The position numbers and the translations under genes were made by a program. Below, piece after piece: positions 36,375 to 44,375 of a stretch of 64,000 nt of DNA. The stretch is from Photobacterium obscurum (GTDB lineage: Bacteria; Pseudomonadota; Gammaproteobacteria; Enterobacterales; Vibrionaceae): NCBI RefSeq assembly GCF_026191635.1, contig NZ_JAKRRW010000016.1, positions 53,396 through 117,395 on the forward strand. Direction: 5' to 3'. The first letter of the stretch is position 1. The number at the start of each line of letters is the position of its first letter. The notes under the pieces are model-generated. The model was not told where the DNA came from. It was given only the letters and a program-made list of their open reading frames with translations, and did no database searches.

Positions 36375-36406
36375 AAAGGCCTGACCCTGTGTCAGGCCTT
36401 TTCTTT
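36375..36406 (+). terminator. Terminator of dusB-fis
   Basis: Nine-pair stem AGGCCTGAC / GTCAGGCCT (36377-36399) with loop CCTGT, then TTTTCTTTT. Confidence 0.9.
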
Positions 36407-36499
36407 TGTGGCGCAATTTTTCCCCTCAGTGAACTATACTGCTTTCCTGGACGTATAAGAAATTCGGTATAACACCTAAACACAAAGAGGGTTCACCCA

Positions 36500-37456
36500 A
36501 TGAAAACAGTCCAGCGTTTTTTCACCAGCTCCTTCATTACCCTATTGCTGCTCTCCCTGTCCGGTCTGGTGACGGCGGCCTATCAGAAAGGCGAGAAAAT
36601 AAACCTGGTCGAGGTCGCGGCCAACAACGATGACTTCCAAACCCTCGTCATGGCGATCCGGGCAGCCGATCTGACCGGCACGCTAGAAGGCAAGGGGCCC
36701 TTTACTCTCATGGCACCCACCGATGACGCTTTCGCCAAGCTCCCGGCCGGCACTCTGGCTGACCTGCTAAAACCCGAAAATAAAGAACAATTGCAGGCCG
36801 TGCTCAAATACCATCTCCTGATCGGGGCTATCACCTCAGAAGAAGTCAGCAAGCTGAAACTGCCTGAAACCGTTCAGGGAGAAACAGTACAAATCGAAAG
36901 CGGCGAGGATGGAGTGACAATCAACGGTGCTAAAGTCATTGCCGGTGATCTCAATGCCAGCAACGGGGTTATCCATGTGATTGACACAGTCTTAATCCCC
37001 GGTAACTTGTCCAGTTTGACGGTAGCAGGTTATAAGAAAGGCGAGAAGATAAACCTGGTCGAGGTCGCGGCCACCAACGATGACTTCCAGACCCTGGTCA
37101 TGGCAATCCGGGCATCCGGTCTGACCAGCACTCTCGAAGGCAAGGGGCCCTTTACTCTCATGGCACCCACCGATGACGCTTTCGCCAAGCTCCCGGCCGG
37201 CACTCTGGCTGACCTGCTAAAGCCAGAAAACAAAGAACAACTGCAGGCCGTGCTCAAATACCATCTCTTGATCGGGGCTTTCACCTCAGAAGCAGTCAGC
37301 AGGCTGAAACTGCCTGAAACCGTCCAGGGAGGGACAGTACAAATCGAAAACGGCGAGGATGGTGTGACAATCAACGACGCTAAACTCATTGCCGGTGATC
37401 TCAATGCCAGCAACGGGGTTATCCATGTTATTGATACCGTCCTGATCCCTGAGTAA
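36500..37456 (+). CDS. Secreted protein with two tandem fasciclin (FAS1) domains
   Basis: 318 residues: signal peptide (MKTVQRFFTSSFITLLLLSL, cleavage near VTA-A), then two FAS1 domains at about 28-175 and 178-318. Each has the H1 and H2 FAS1 motifs (FTLMAPTDDAFAKLPAGTL; ASNGVIHVIDTVLIP). FAS1 domains usually mediate adhesion; the role here is unknown. The two units are nearly identical at DNA level with a period of 450 bp, including an unbroken match of about 80 bases around 36695 and 37145, so the protein grew by a recent in-frame duplication or is being homogenised. Single-gene unit with its own terminator. Confidence 0.9.
   Translation: MKTVQRFFTSSFITLLLLSLSGLVTAAYQKGEKINLVEVAANNDDFQTLVMAIRAADLTGTLEGKGPFTLMAPTDDAFAKLPAGTLADLLKPENKEQLQAVLKYHLLIGAITSEEVSKLKLPETVQGETVQIESGEDGVTINGAKVIAGDLNASNGVIHVIDTVLIPGNLSSLTVAGYKKGEKINLVEVAATNDDFQTLVMAIRASGLTSTLEGKGPFTLMAPTDDAFAKLPAGTLADLLKPENKEQLQAVLKYHLLIGAFTSEAVSRLKLPETVQGGTVQIENGEDGVTINDAKLIAGDLNASNGVIHVIDTVLIPE
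36581..37453. repeat. Two-copy intragenic direct repeat, period 450 bp
   Basis: Copy 1 begins at about 36581 and copy 2 at about 37031; both encode one FAS1 domain. Differences are few and many are synonymous. The repeat makes this gene prone to recombination to one or three domains. Confidence 0.9.
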
Positions 37457-37472
37457 GGTTTGGGCCGGAGAT

Positions 37473-37503
37473 AAAAAAGCTTCGCTATGGCGAAGCTTTT
37501 TTT
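37473..37503. terminator. Bidirectional terminator between FAS1 gene and ppnP
   Basis: Stem AAGCTTCGC / GCGAAGCTT (37477-37498), loop TATG, with an A tract on one side and a T tract on the other. It serves the convergent FAS1 gene and ppnP. Confidence 0.88.
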
Positions 37504-37518
37504 ACCGCTTAGGCAAAC

Positions 37519-37800
37519 TCAGAGGTAATCGCATAGGTAGGCCGTCGTATCCGTCACCTTCACCTGGAAAGATGAATCGCCCGGCACTTCAAAGTCATCG
37601 CCGGCATTGTAGGTTTCCCAATCGATATGGCCCGGCAGCTTCACGGTCAGCGCGCCTTTCACCACGGTCATACGCTCTGGCGCAGCCGTGCCAAAAGTAT
37701 ATTCACCCGGTACCATCACCCCGACGCTGGTGCGCTCCCCCTGAGTTTCGAAGCCAATAGACTTTACCTGGCCATCAAAATATTCGTTTACGTTTAACAT
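37519..37800 (-). CDS. ppnP: Pyrimidine/purine nucleoside phosphorylase PpnP
   Basis: 93-residue single-domain cupin (DUF1255, formerly YaiE). PpnP phosphorolyses many nucleosides to base and ribose 1-phosphate. The conserved parts are [34 protein letters not shown] and the closing [19 protein letters not shown]. Length is typical (93-95). No operon partner; convergent with the FAS1 gene. Confidence 0.92.
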   Translation of the reverse strand: MLNVNEYFDGQVKSIGFETQGERTSVGVMVPGEYTFGTAAPERMTVVKGALTVKLPGHIDWETYNAGDDFEVPGDSSFQVKVTDTTAYLCDYL

Positions 37801-37964
37801 GACTTTCCCTATCAGTAACTACGTGATAATTCGAAGCTATCACAATTCGAGAGCTTTCCCTAATGAAAAGCCTCTCCTTCTATTTCCCCTCTGAAATTTA
37901 TCTTTCTCTGACAGGAAAAATAACTACACTAATACGCACAAGCTAACTAATGGAAATAAAATCA

Positions 37965-38174
37965 ATGACAAAGGAAGCGGTATATATAGGATTAATCTGC
38001 AGTGTTGTATTACTGGGGTGCTCTAGCCAGGATAAACAAGCGCTGAAGGAAGGCTTTACCGAAATTGGCCATGCCACTCGTGATGCCACTCGAGCAACAG
38101 GCCACTTCTTCCGCGATACCACTAAAGACGTCATTAACAATGCCCAGGCAGCCGGGGCTTCAGCGGAAGAATAA
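37965..38174 (+). CDS. Small predicted lipoprotein
   Basis: About 69 residues. The signal sequence MTKEAVYIGLICSVVLLGC has a good lipobox (LLGC), followed by SSQDKQALKEGF and an Ala/Thr-rich, amphipathic tail (HATRDATRATGHFFRDTTKD). ATG 37965 is preferred because GGA lies upstream; ATG 37950 would add five residues. The family is not one I can name; similar short Entericidin/YgdI-like lipoproteins occur in many proteobacteria. It ends 7 bp before the convergent zntR stop. Confidence 0.6.
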   Translation: MTKEAVYIGLICSVVLLGCSSQDKQALKEGFTEIGHATRDATRATGHFFRDTTKDVINNAQAAGASAEE

Positions 38175-38180
38175 GCAAAG

Positions 38181-38651
38181 CTATGTTTTGCCCTTACAGC
38201 GCCCCGAGCAACACTGGGCCGCGGTATCGGACTTATGCGTCTCATCATCATGCTCGCCCAGTGCCTCCAGTATCGAGCAATGGCTGGCATTGTCATCAGT
38301 ATGGCCGCAGCAGGCATCATTGATCCTTTTCAACGCCAAACGGATACGCCTCAGCTCGGCCATTTTCCGGTCGACCTCGTCCAGCTTGGCCTGAGTGATG
38401 GCTTTGACTTCCGCACAGCTGTGCTGGCTGGCTTCGAGCCGGATATCAAGCAGCTCCCGGATTTCATCCAGACTCAGGCCAATGGCCTTCGAGCGCATAA
38501 TAAACTTCACCCGCGACAGATCGGCCTCGCTATACAGGCGATAACCGCTATCGCTGCGGCCTGCCGGTTTGAGCAGGCCGTTCTTCTCATAAAACCGCAG
38601 CGTATCGCTACTGACATCACATAACTTTGCCAGCTGTCCAATCAAATACAT
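38181..38651 (-). CDS. zntR: Zinc-responsive MerR-family regulator ZntR
   Basis: 156 residues. It has a MerR helix-turn-helix (YLIGQLAKLCDVSSDTLRFY) with winged helix GYRLYSEADLSRVKFIMRSK, a dimerisation helix, and the zinc loop ACCGHTDDNASHCSILEAL, which matches ZntR (Cys-Cys-x-x-His/Thr...Cys). A Cys equivalent to the ZntR inter-subunit ligand is in HSCAEVKAI. ZntR activates zinc exporter genes such as zntA, which is not in this window. The C-terminal tail is Cys-rich (QCCSGRCKGKT), longer than usual. The start is ATG 38651; the open frame beyond it is not conserved. Confidence 0.85.
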   Translation of the reverse strand: MYLIGQLAKLCDVSSDTLRFYEKNGLLKPAGRSDSGYRLYSEADLSRVKFIMRSKAIGLSLDEIRELLDIRLEASQHSCAEVKAITQAKLDEVDRKMAELRRIRLALKRINDACCGHTDDNASHCSILEALGEHDDETHKSDTAAQCCSGRCKGKT

Positions 38652-38709
38652 ACTCGACTCTTCTGTTTGTCTACCGACCGTATCCACCGTAAGTTCTGTG
38701 AAACACAAA

Positions 38710-38747
38710 AAGCAAACGTTTGCGCAAAGCCGGAATTAATGTAAAAT
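38710..38747 (+). promoter_or_regulatory. purHD promoter with overlapping PurR operator
   Basis: The operator AAGCAAACGTTTGCGC (38710-38725) fits the 16-bp PurR consensus ACGCAAACGTTTNCNT with its central palindrome intact. It overlaps a weak -35 (TTTGCG or TTGCGC), and a good -10 TAAAAT follows at 38742-38747. This is the classical repression geometry for purine genes. Transcription is predicted to begin near 38754. Confidence 0.85.
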
Positions 38748-38754
38748 ACGCGCC

Positions 38755-38890
38755 GTCAGCAATAAAAAATCCCCCATAGCAGGGGCTGGTACTCTCCCCC
38801 GATTCTAGCTGAGGGTATTTACCAAAATCCAGCACCAATTCGATGCTGGTTTTTGGTAAATATTCCCCGTGTATAAAAGAGATGGTAGCA
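38755..38890 (+). promoter_or_regulatory. Structured purH leader with alternative hairpins
   Basis: About 136 bases from predicted start to ATG. A 17-pair stem with one mismatch (38818-38834 with 38844-38860, nine-base loop) starts TTTACCAAAA and ends TTTTTGGTAAA. An earlier segment GGTACTCTC (about 38797-38805) can pair with GAGGG and TACC at about 38811-38823, competing with the long stem for TTTACC. A C5/G4 hairpin lies near 38771. The ribosome site AGAGA and ATG follow 30 bases after the long stem. This resembles a switch or attenuator; no named RNA family was recognised. Confidence 0.5.
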
Positions 38891-40483
38891 ATGGAAAACG
38901 CTCGTCCTATTCGCCGTGCACTGATCAGCGTATCAGACAAAACTGGTATTGTTGAATTCGCACAAGCTCTTGCCAACCGTGGTGTTGACATCCTTTCTAC
39001 TGGCGGTACTGCTCGCCTGCTTGCCGAGCAAGGTATCAAAGTTACTGAAGTTTCAGACTACACTGGCTTTCCAGAAATGATGGACGGCCGGGTAAAAACC
39101 CTTCACCCGAAAGTACACGGAGGCGTACTCGGCCGCCGCGGCCAAGACGATGCCATAATGGCACAACATGATATCGACCCGATTGATATGGTTGTAGTCA
39201 ACCTATACCCGTTCGCCCAGACAGTCGCCAAAGCAGGCTGTACACTAGAAGATGCCGTTGAGAACATCGATATCGGTGGCCCGACAATGGTTCGCTCTGC
39301 GGCCAAAAACCACAAAGACGTGACCATCGTGGTTAATGCCCACGACTATGACCGTGTGCTGTCTGAGCTGGAGGCCAACAGTGGCTCTCTGACCCATGCT
39401 ACCCGCTTCGATTTAGCTATCGCGGCCTTTGAGCACACCGCCGCCTATGACGGCATGATCGCCAACTACTTCGGTACTATGGTGCCGTCATACGGTGACA
39501 ATAAGGAGGGCGACGAGGCCTCGAAATTCCCGCGCACCTTCAACCAGCAGTTCGAGAAAAAACAAGACATGCGCTACGGCGAGAACAGTCACCAGGCAGC
39601 GGCGTTCTATGTCGAGAAGAACCCAGAAGAGGCTTCAGTTTCTACGGCCCGCCAAATCCAGGGCAAGGCACTGTCATACAATAATATTGCCGACACCGAT
39701 GCCGCGCTTGAGTGTGTAAAAGAGTTCGACCTGCCGGCCTGCGTGATCGTCAAGCACGCCAACCCTTGTGGGGTCGCGCTGGGTGACAATATTCTGGAAG
39801 CCTATGACCGCGCCTACAAGACGGACCCGACATCAGCATTTGGCGGTATCATCGCCTTCAACCAAGAGCTGGATGCGGCAACCGCCCAGGCGATTGTCGA
39901 GCGCCAGTTCGTTGAGGTGATCATTGCACCAAGCGTCTCAGCAGAAGCTATTGAGGTTGTTGCCGCCAAGAAAAATGTTCGCCTGCTGGAATGTGGGCAA
40001 TGGGCCACCAAGACCACCGGCTTTGATGTTAAGCGCGTCAACGGCGGCCTGCTAGTACAAGACCGTGACCAGGGCATGGTAAGCCAGGACGACCTCAAGG
40101 TTGTTTCTAAGCGCCAGCCAAGCGAAGACGAGCTGCGAGATGCCCTCTTCTGCTGGAAAGTCGCGAAGTACGTGAAATCGAATGCCATTGTCTACGCGAA
40201 AGGCAACATGACTATCGGCGTGGGTGCCGGCCAGATGAGCCGCGTTTACTCGGCGAAAATTGCCGGTATCAAAGCTGCTGACGAAGGCCTGGAGGTTGCA
40301 GGTAGCGTGATGGCATCCGATGCCTTCTTCCCGTTCCGTGACGGTATCGATGCCGCAGCAGAAGCCGGTATCAAGTGTGTTATCCAGCCGGGTGGCTCGA
40401 TGCGCGATCAGGAAGTCATCGATGCAGCTGACGAACACGGTATGGCGATGATCTTTACCGGCATGCGCCACTTCCGCCACTAA
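38891..40483 (+). CDS. purH: Bifunctional AICAR formyltransferase/IMP cyclohydrolase
   Basis: 530-residue bifunctional enzyme for the last two steps of IMP synthesis. The N-terminal ~200 residues are the IMP cyclohydrolase domain ([39 protein letters not shown]); the remainder is AICAR transformylase with the catalytic [11 protein letters not shown]. The start is ATG 38891 ([20 protein letters not shown]), the conserved N-terminus. purD follows after 153 bp that hold a heptamer repeat and a hairpin. Confidence 0.97.
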   Translation: MENARPIRRALISVSDKTGIVEFAQALANRGVDILSTGGTARLLAEQGIKVTEVSDYTGFPEMMDGRVKTLHPKVHGGVLGRRGQDDAIMAQHDIDPIDMVVVNLYPFAQTVAKAGCTLEDAVENIDIGGPTMVRSAAKNHKDVTIVVNAHDYDRVLSELEANSGSLTHATRFDLAIAAFEHTAAYDGMIANYFGTMVPSYGDNKEGDEASKFPRTFNQQFEKKQDMRYGENSHQAAAFYVEKNPEEASVSTARQIQGKALSYNNIADTDAALECVKEFDLPACVIVKHANPCGVALGDNILEAYDRAYKTDPTSAFGGIIAFNQELDAATAQAIVERQFVEVIIAPSVSAEAIEVVAAKKNVRLLECGQWATKTTGFDVKRVNGGLLVQDRDQGMVSQDDLKVVSKRQPSEDELRDALFCWKVAKYVKSNAIVYAKGNMTIGVGAGQMSRVYSAKIAGIKAADEGLEVAGSVMASDAFFPFRDGIDAAAEAGIKCVIQPGGSMRDQEVIDAADEHGMAMIFTGMRHFRH

Positions 40484-40492
40484 GGGACAGAG

Positions 40493-40533
40493 CCTGGGTC
40501 CTGGGTCCTGGGTCCTGGGTCCTGGGTCCTGGG
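40493..40533. repeat. Heptanucleotide tandem repeat CCTGGGT, 5.9 copies
   Basis: Five full CCTGGGT units plus CCTGGG, starting 10 bases after the purH stop. All copies are exact. No coding frame uses it. Such a repeat can slip in copy number and alters the purH-purD spacer. Confidence 0.95.
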
Positions 40534-40636
40534 AAATCATTTCAAACCACCGCATCTTTTTTGGGGTGGTTTTCATAATTTTTGCACGGCCATTTTCTCC
40601 AGTGATGGAGCATGGCAAAGCGATGAGGGATTGTAG

Positions 40637-41926
40637 ATGAAAGTTCTTGTTATCGGCAACGGCGGCCGCGAGCACGCCTTAGCATGGAAAGCGGCACAAT
40701 CGGCACAGGTTGAAACCGTCTTCGTGGCCCCGGGCAATGCCGGTACGGCACTGGAACCCAAAGTCGAGAATGTGGCCATTGGTGTTGAGGATATCGGCGC
40801 CCTGGTTGAGTTTGCAAAAAGCCATGCTATCGAGCTGACCATTGTCGGCCCTGAAGCCCCGCTGGTTATCGGTGTCGTTGACGCATTCCGCGCGGCAGAT
40901 CTGCCAATCTTCGGCCCGACGCAAGCGGCTGCCCAACTAGAAGGCTCCAAAGCCTTCACCAAAGACTTCCTGGCCCGTCATAAGATCCCAACGGCCGAAT
41001 ACCAAAACTTCACCGAAATCGAGCCTGCGCTAGCCTACCTGCGCGAGAAAGGGGCACCTATCGTTGTTAAGGCCGATGGTCTGGCTGCAGGTAAGGGTGT
41101 TATCGTAGCAATGACCCTGCAGGAAGCAGAAGATGCGGTACGTGATATGCTGGCAGGCAACGCATTTGGCGAAGCGGGCCACCGCGTAGTTATCGAAGAG
41201 TTCCTCGATGGCGAGGAAGCCAGCTTCATCGTGATGGTTGACGGCAAGAATGTATTACCTATGGCCACCAGCCAGGATCACAAACGCGTCGGCAACGGCG
41301 ATACCGGTCCGAATACTGGTGGCATGGGGGCTTACTCGCCGGCACCAGTTGTGACGCAGGAAATCCACGACCGCGTGATGGAAGAGGTGATCTATCCAAC
41401 CGTACGCGGTATGGAGGCGGAAGGAGCACCTTATACCGGCTTCCTGTATGCCGGCTTGATGGTCATGGCAGACGGTACGCCGAAAGTGATCGAGTACAAT
41501 TGCCGTTTTGGCGATCCGGAAACCCAGCCAATCATGCTGCGTATGCAGTCCGATCTGGTTGAGCTTTGTCTCGCGGCGATCGACGAGAAGCTAGATACCG
41601 CCGAGTCCAACTGGGATCCGCGCGCATCAATTGGTGTGGTGCTGGCTGCCGGTGGCTATCCGGCGGCATACGATAAAGGCGATGTGATTTTTGGCCTGCC
41701 TCAGCAAGAGCTGGCCGGCGAGAAGGTTTTCCATGCCGGAACAGCCAGTAACAACGGCAACATCGTAACCAACGGTGGCCGTGTGCTATGTGCTACCGCA
41801 ATGGGAGATAGCGTCTCAGAGGCCCAGCAGCGCGCTTACGAACTGGCAAATCAAATCTCATGGAATGGCATGTTCTACCGTGACGACATCGGTTACCGTG
41901 CGATTGCCCGAGAGCAAGAAGCCTAA
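40637..41926 (+). CDS. purD: Phosphoribosylamine-glycine ligase
   Basis: 429-residue ATP-grasp enzyme, second step of purine synthesis, joining glycine to phosphoribosylamine. It begins MKVLVIGNGGREHALAWKAA; typical motifs are IVVKADGLAAGKGVIVA, GPNTGGMGAYSPAPV and YNCRFGDPETQ. Full length. The purH-purD spacer contains an 8-pair AAACCACC/GGTGGTTT hairpin (40544-40572), which may adjust read-through or mRNA stability. Confidence 0.97.
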   Translation: MKVLVIGNGGREHALAWKAAQSAQVETVFVAPGNAGTALEPKVENVAIGVEDIGALVEFAKSHAIELTIVGPEAPLVIGVVDAFRAADLPIFGPTQAAAQLEGSKAFTKDFLARHKIPTAEYQNFTEIEPALAYLREKGAPIVVKADGLAAGKGVIVAMTLQEAEDAVRDMLAGNAFGEAGHRVVIEEFLDGEEASFIVMVDGKNVLPMATSQDHKRVGNGDTGPNTGGMGAYSPAPVVTQEIHDRVMEEVIYPTVRGMEAEGAPYTGFLYAGLMVMADGTPKVIEYNCRFGDPETQPIMLRMQSDLVELCLAAIDEKLDTAESNWDPRASIGVVLAAGGYPAAYDKGDVIFGLPQQELAGEKVFHAGTASNNGNIVTNGGRVLCATAMGDSVSEAQQRAYELANQISWNGMFYRDDIGYRAIAREQEA

Positions 41927-41943
41927 CCCCGACTCTCTCGCCA

Positions 41944-41977
41944 ATAAAAAAACGCGCTAGCTAGCGCGTTTTTTTAT
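41944..41977. terminator. Bidirectional terminator after purD
   Basis: A fully palindromic AACGCGCTAG/CTAGCGCGTT core (41951-41970) is flanked by a long A tract and a long T tract; it sits between purD and the convergent DUF1481 gene. Confidence 0.88.
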
Positions 41978-42007
41978 TGCCCAAGCACAAGATGGCTACC
42001 CGAACGG

Positions 42008-42706
42008 CTACTTGTCTAGCAAGGCAGGGGGGCTAATGCAGTCCTGATCTTCTTCAGACAAGATAAGCAACTGACTTGCAACCAGCTTGTTCTTGCGAAC
42101 CTTACCGGTTACCACCATAAAGCTACTCTGCGACTGTTGGCTAAGTTGCTGGGCACTGAAATCAGATAAGTCAGGCTGGAAGCTCACTTCCAGTGGCTTT
42201 TCGTCACCACAGCGCAAAAAACGGTTGCCCTGCCAATATCCCTGTACCAGCGACTGATCATTTTTACGCTGCTGCTTCACCACTCTGATGGCATTGTCTG
42301 CTTGTTGAGTTAGTTGGTACAACTGGGAGTTCGTCAGCGGTAAAACTGAACCATCGACAGTATTACGTTGGAATACCGCACTGCCCTGGGTATCGTAGCG
42401 AACATGCAGGCTAAACGGCTTGAGCGTTTCATCACTCAACTGCAGGCCAATGCGCTTGATCTCCCGTAATTTACCCTCACGCCAGCGATAGTCGGATTGA
42501 TAGCTACCATAATCTCCGGCCGTGACAACTTCAGCCAGCTTCACCGGTCGGTTTTGTTGGAAAGAATACCAGTAAAGTGAAGTTGCATCGCCCTGGGTCT
42601 GGCCACCTGAATGGGTCAGAATCGGAGTAATAGAATTTTCGGGAACGGTGGTGGTTTCACATCCAGCCAGGAGTGAGAGAAGAAGAAAAGGAATAAGACG
42701 TTTCAT
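42008..42706 (-). CDS. DUF1481 lipoprotein (YjaH-like)
   Basis: 232 residues. The signal peptide ends in lipobox LLAGC (residues ~12-16), so it should be an envelope lipoprotein. The remaining sequence (SLYWYSFQQNRPVKLAEVVT; GDYGSYQSDYRW; YWQGNRFLRC) fits DUF1481, whose member yjaH lies beside hupA in enterics as well. Two Cys residues (FLRCGDEKP and DQDCISPP) could form a disulfide. Function unknown. Probably co-transcribed after hupA, 41 bp away. Confidence 0.75.
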   Translation of the reverse strand: MKRLIPFLLLSLLAGCETTTVPENSITPILTHSGGQTQGDATSLYWYSFQQNRPVKLAEVVTAGDYGSYQSDYRWREGKLREIKRIGLQLSDETLKPFSLHVRYDTQGSAVFQRNTVDGSVLPLTNSQLYQLTQQADNAIRVVKQQRKNDQSLVQGYWQGNRFLRCGDEKPLEVSFQPDLSDFSAQQLSQQSQSSFMVVTGKVRKNKLVASQLLILSEEDQDCISPPALLDK

Positions 42707-42747
42707 AAGAATAACTCCGCCAGATGAATCACCTGGCGGAGTATAGA

Positions 42748-43020
42748 TTATTTCACTGAGTCTTTCAGTGCTTTACCCGCAACGAATGCAGGAACGTTCG
42801 CTGCTGCGATTTGGATTTCCTGACCAGTTTGTGGGTTACGACCTGTACGTGCTGCACGGTGGTTTACTTTAAATGTACCAAAGCCAATTAGTTGAACCTG
42901 GTCACCTTCTTTAAGCGCATCAGTAATACCGTCTAGAGTAGACTCTAGAGCAACTTTAGCTTGAGCTTTAGAAAGATCCGCTTTTTCAGCGATCAGGTCA
43001 ATCAGTTGGGTCTTGTTCAT
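42748..43020 (-). CDS. hupA: DNA-binding protein HU-alpha
   Basis: 90-residue histone-like nucleoid protein. Characteristic sequence: [40 protein letters not shown] with the beta-arm ([18 protein letters not shown]) that inserts Pro into DNA. Ribosome site GAAGGGAA. A plausible promoter lies upstream (TTGCCA, 18 bp, TAGAGT; minus strand). Confidence 0.98.
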   Translation of the reverse strand: MNKTQLIDLIAEKADLSKAQAKVALESTLDGITDALKEGDQVQLIGFGTFKVNHRAARTGRNPQTGQEIQIAAANVPAFVAGKALKDSVK

Positions 43021-43247
43021 TAGGTTTCCCTTCTAAGGTTTTTCTTCAGACGCAACAACTCTAATTCAAAAGAAGCCCGTGTGGCAAAGGTTTGTCAGCC
43101 ATCATGTGGTTAGGTGAGGAGTCTTTAACCATAAACTGAGCGCAAGTTCACAAAATGTTACCAATAGGCCCAATGAAATAGTTGTATTTATTAGCTGTCG
43201 CACCAATTAATATAGGTGTAATTTCCTTATTAGCTGACAAGGTAAGC

Positions 43248-44303
43248 ATGATCCTCCTTACGATTTACATCGCAATTGCGATTGGTGTTTCGTTCATTTG
43301 TTCGGTTCTAGAAGCCGTACTCCTCAGTATTTCGCCAAGTTATATTGGTACTCTGCGCCAGCAGAGCCACCCTGCGGCACCTCGCCTGGCGGCCCTCAAA
43401 GATAATATCGACCGGCCGCTGGCATCGATCCTGACCTTAAATACCATTGCCCACACCATTGGTGCGGCAACAGCGGGCGCCCAGGCGACGGTAGTCTTCG
43501 GCAGCCAATGGTTAGGCGTTTTTTCCGGCGTACTGACAATTGGTATCCTGCTATTTTCAGAAATTATTCCTAAAACAATTGGAGCGACCTACTGGCGCCA
43601 GTTGGCTCCCGCTTCAGCGTCGGTATTGCGCTGGATGGTATGGGCCCTGACCCCGTTTGTCTGGGTATCAGAGCAAATCACCCGCCGCCTGTCTCGGGGC
43701 CATGAAGCGCCGAAACTGCGTGACGAGCTGTCCGCAATGGCGATGCTAGCCAAAGAATCTGGCGAACTGGCCGAAGGCGAGTCAAAAATTATGACCAACC
43801 TGCTGCAGTTCCGTGATGTCAGCGTCACCAAAATTATGACACCACGTCCAGTACTCTTCCGCGTTGAAGCCGAACAACCGATCAATGAGTTTCTATCCGA
43901 GCATAAGGACAGCCCGTTCTCCCGTCCGCTGGTATACAGTGAGCAGAAAGACAATATCCTGGGCTTCGTCCACCGCCTGGAGCTCTTTGCCGAAAGCCAG
44001 GCAGGCCGTGGCCAACAAGAACTCGGTACCCTGATGCGACCGCTACCGGTCATCATGAACAATTCCAGCGTCCCCAAAGCCTTTGAGCAGCTGATGAAAG
44101 AGCGCTCACAAGTGGTGCTGGTGGTCGATGAATACGGCACAGTACAAGGGCTAGTTACCCTGGAAGATATCTTCGAGCACTTGGTCGGCGAGGAAATTGT
44201 CGATGAAGCCGATAAAAACACCGACATGCAGCAGCTGGCCTACCAGCGCTGGGAAAAATGGAAAAAACTACACGGTGTGATTGAAAGTAAAGATGATGAG
44301 TGA
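43248..44303 (+). CDS. DUF21/CBS-pair membrane protein (CNNM/HlyC-CorC family)
   Basis: 351 residues. An N-terminal DUF21 domain with three to four transmembrane segments (MILLTIYIAIAIGVSFICSV; LGVFSGVLTIGILLFSEIIP) includes the family motif SEIIPKTIGA; a CBS pair follows at about 200-330 (VSVTKIMTPRPVLFRVEAEQ; VVDEYGTVQGLVTLEDIFEH). The C-terminal CorC/HlyC transporter-associated domain is missing, as the protein ends soon after the second CBS. Relatives are magnesium-linked transporters or regulators, but function here is inferred only. The start ATG 43248 has AAGG upstream. Confidence 0.85.
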   Translation: MILLTIYIAIAIGVSFICSVLEAVLLSISPSYIGTLRQQSHPAAPRLAALKDNIDRPLASILTLNTIAHTIGAATAGAQATVVFGSQWLGVFSGVLTIGILLFSEIIPKTIGATYWRQLAPASASVLRWMVWALTPFVWVSEQITRRLSRGHEAPKLRDELSAMAMLAKESGELAEGESKIMTNLLQFRDVSVTKIMTPRPVLFRVEAEQPINEFLSEHKDSPFSRPLVYSEQKDNILGFVHRLELFAESQAGRGQQELGTLMRPLPVIMNNSSVPKAFEQLMKERSQVVLVVDEYGTVQGLVTLEDIFEHLVGEEIVDEADKNTDMQQLAYQRWEKWKKLHGVIESKDDE

Positions 44304-44318
44304 TCGCACTGAATAATA

Positions 44319-44346
44319 AACAAAGGGGCCAATGGCCCCTTTGTTT
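44319..44346. terminator. Terminator between the DUF21-CBS gene and brnQ
   Basis: Stem ACAAAGGGGCC / GGCCCCTTTGT with loop AAT, flanked by T-rich (TTTT) and A-rich sides; it serves both convergent genes. Confidence 0.85.
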
Positions 44347-44375
44347 TATCTTCGCTCTATAGACGATAACTATCG

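Noticed and set aside
40493..40533. CRISPR array in the purH-purD spacer
   Set aside because: Units are only 7 bases and directly adjacent, with no spacers; no cas genes are present.
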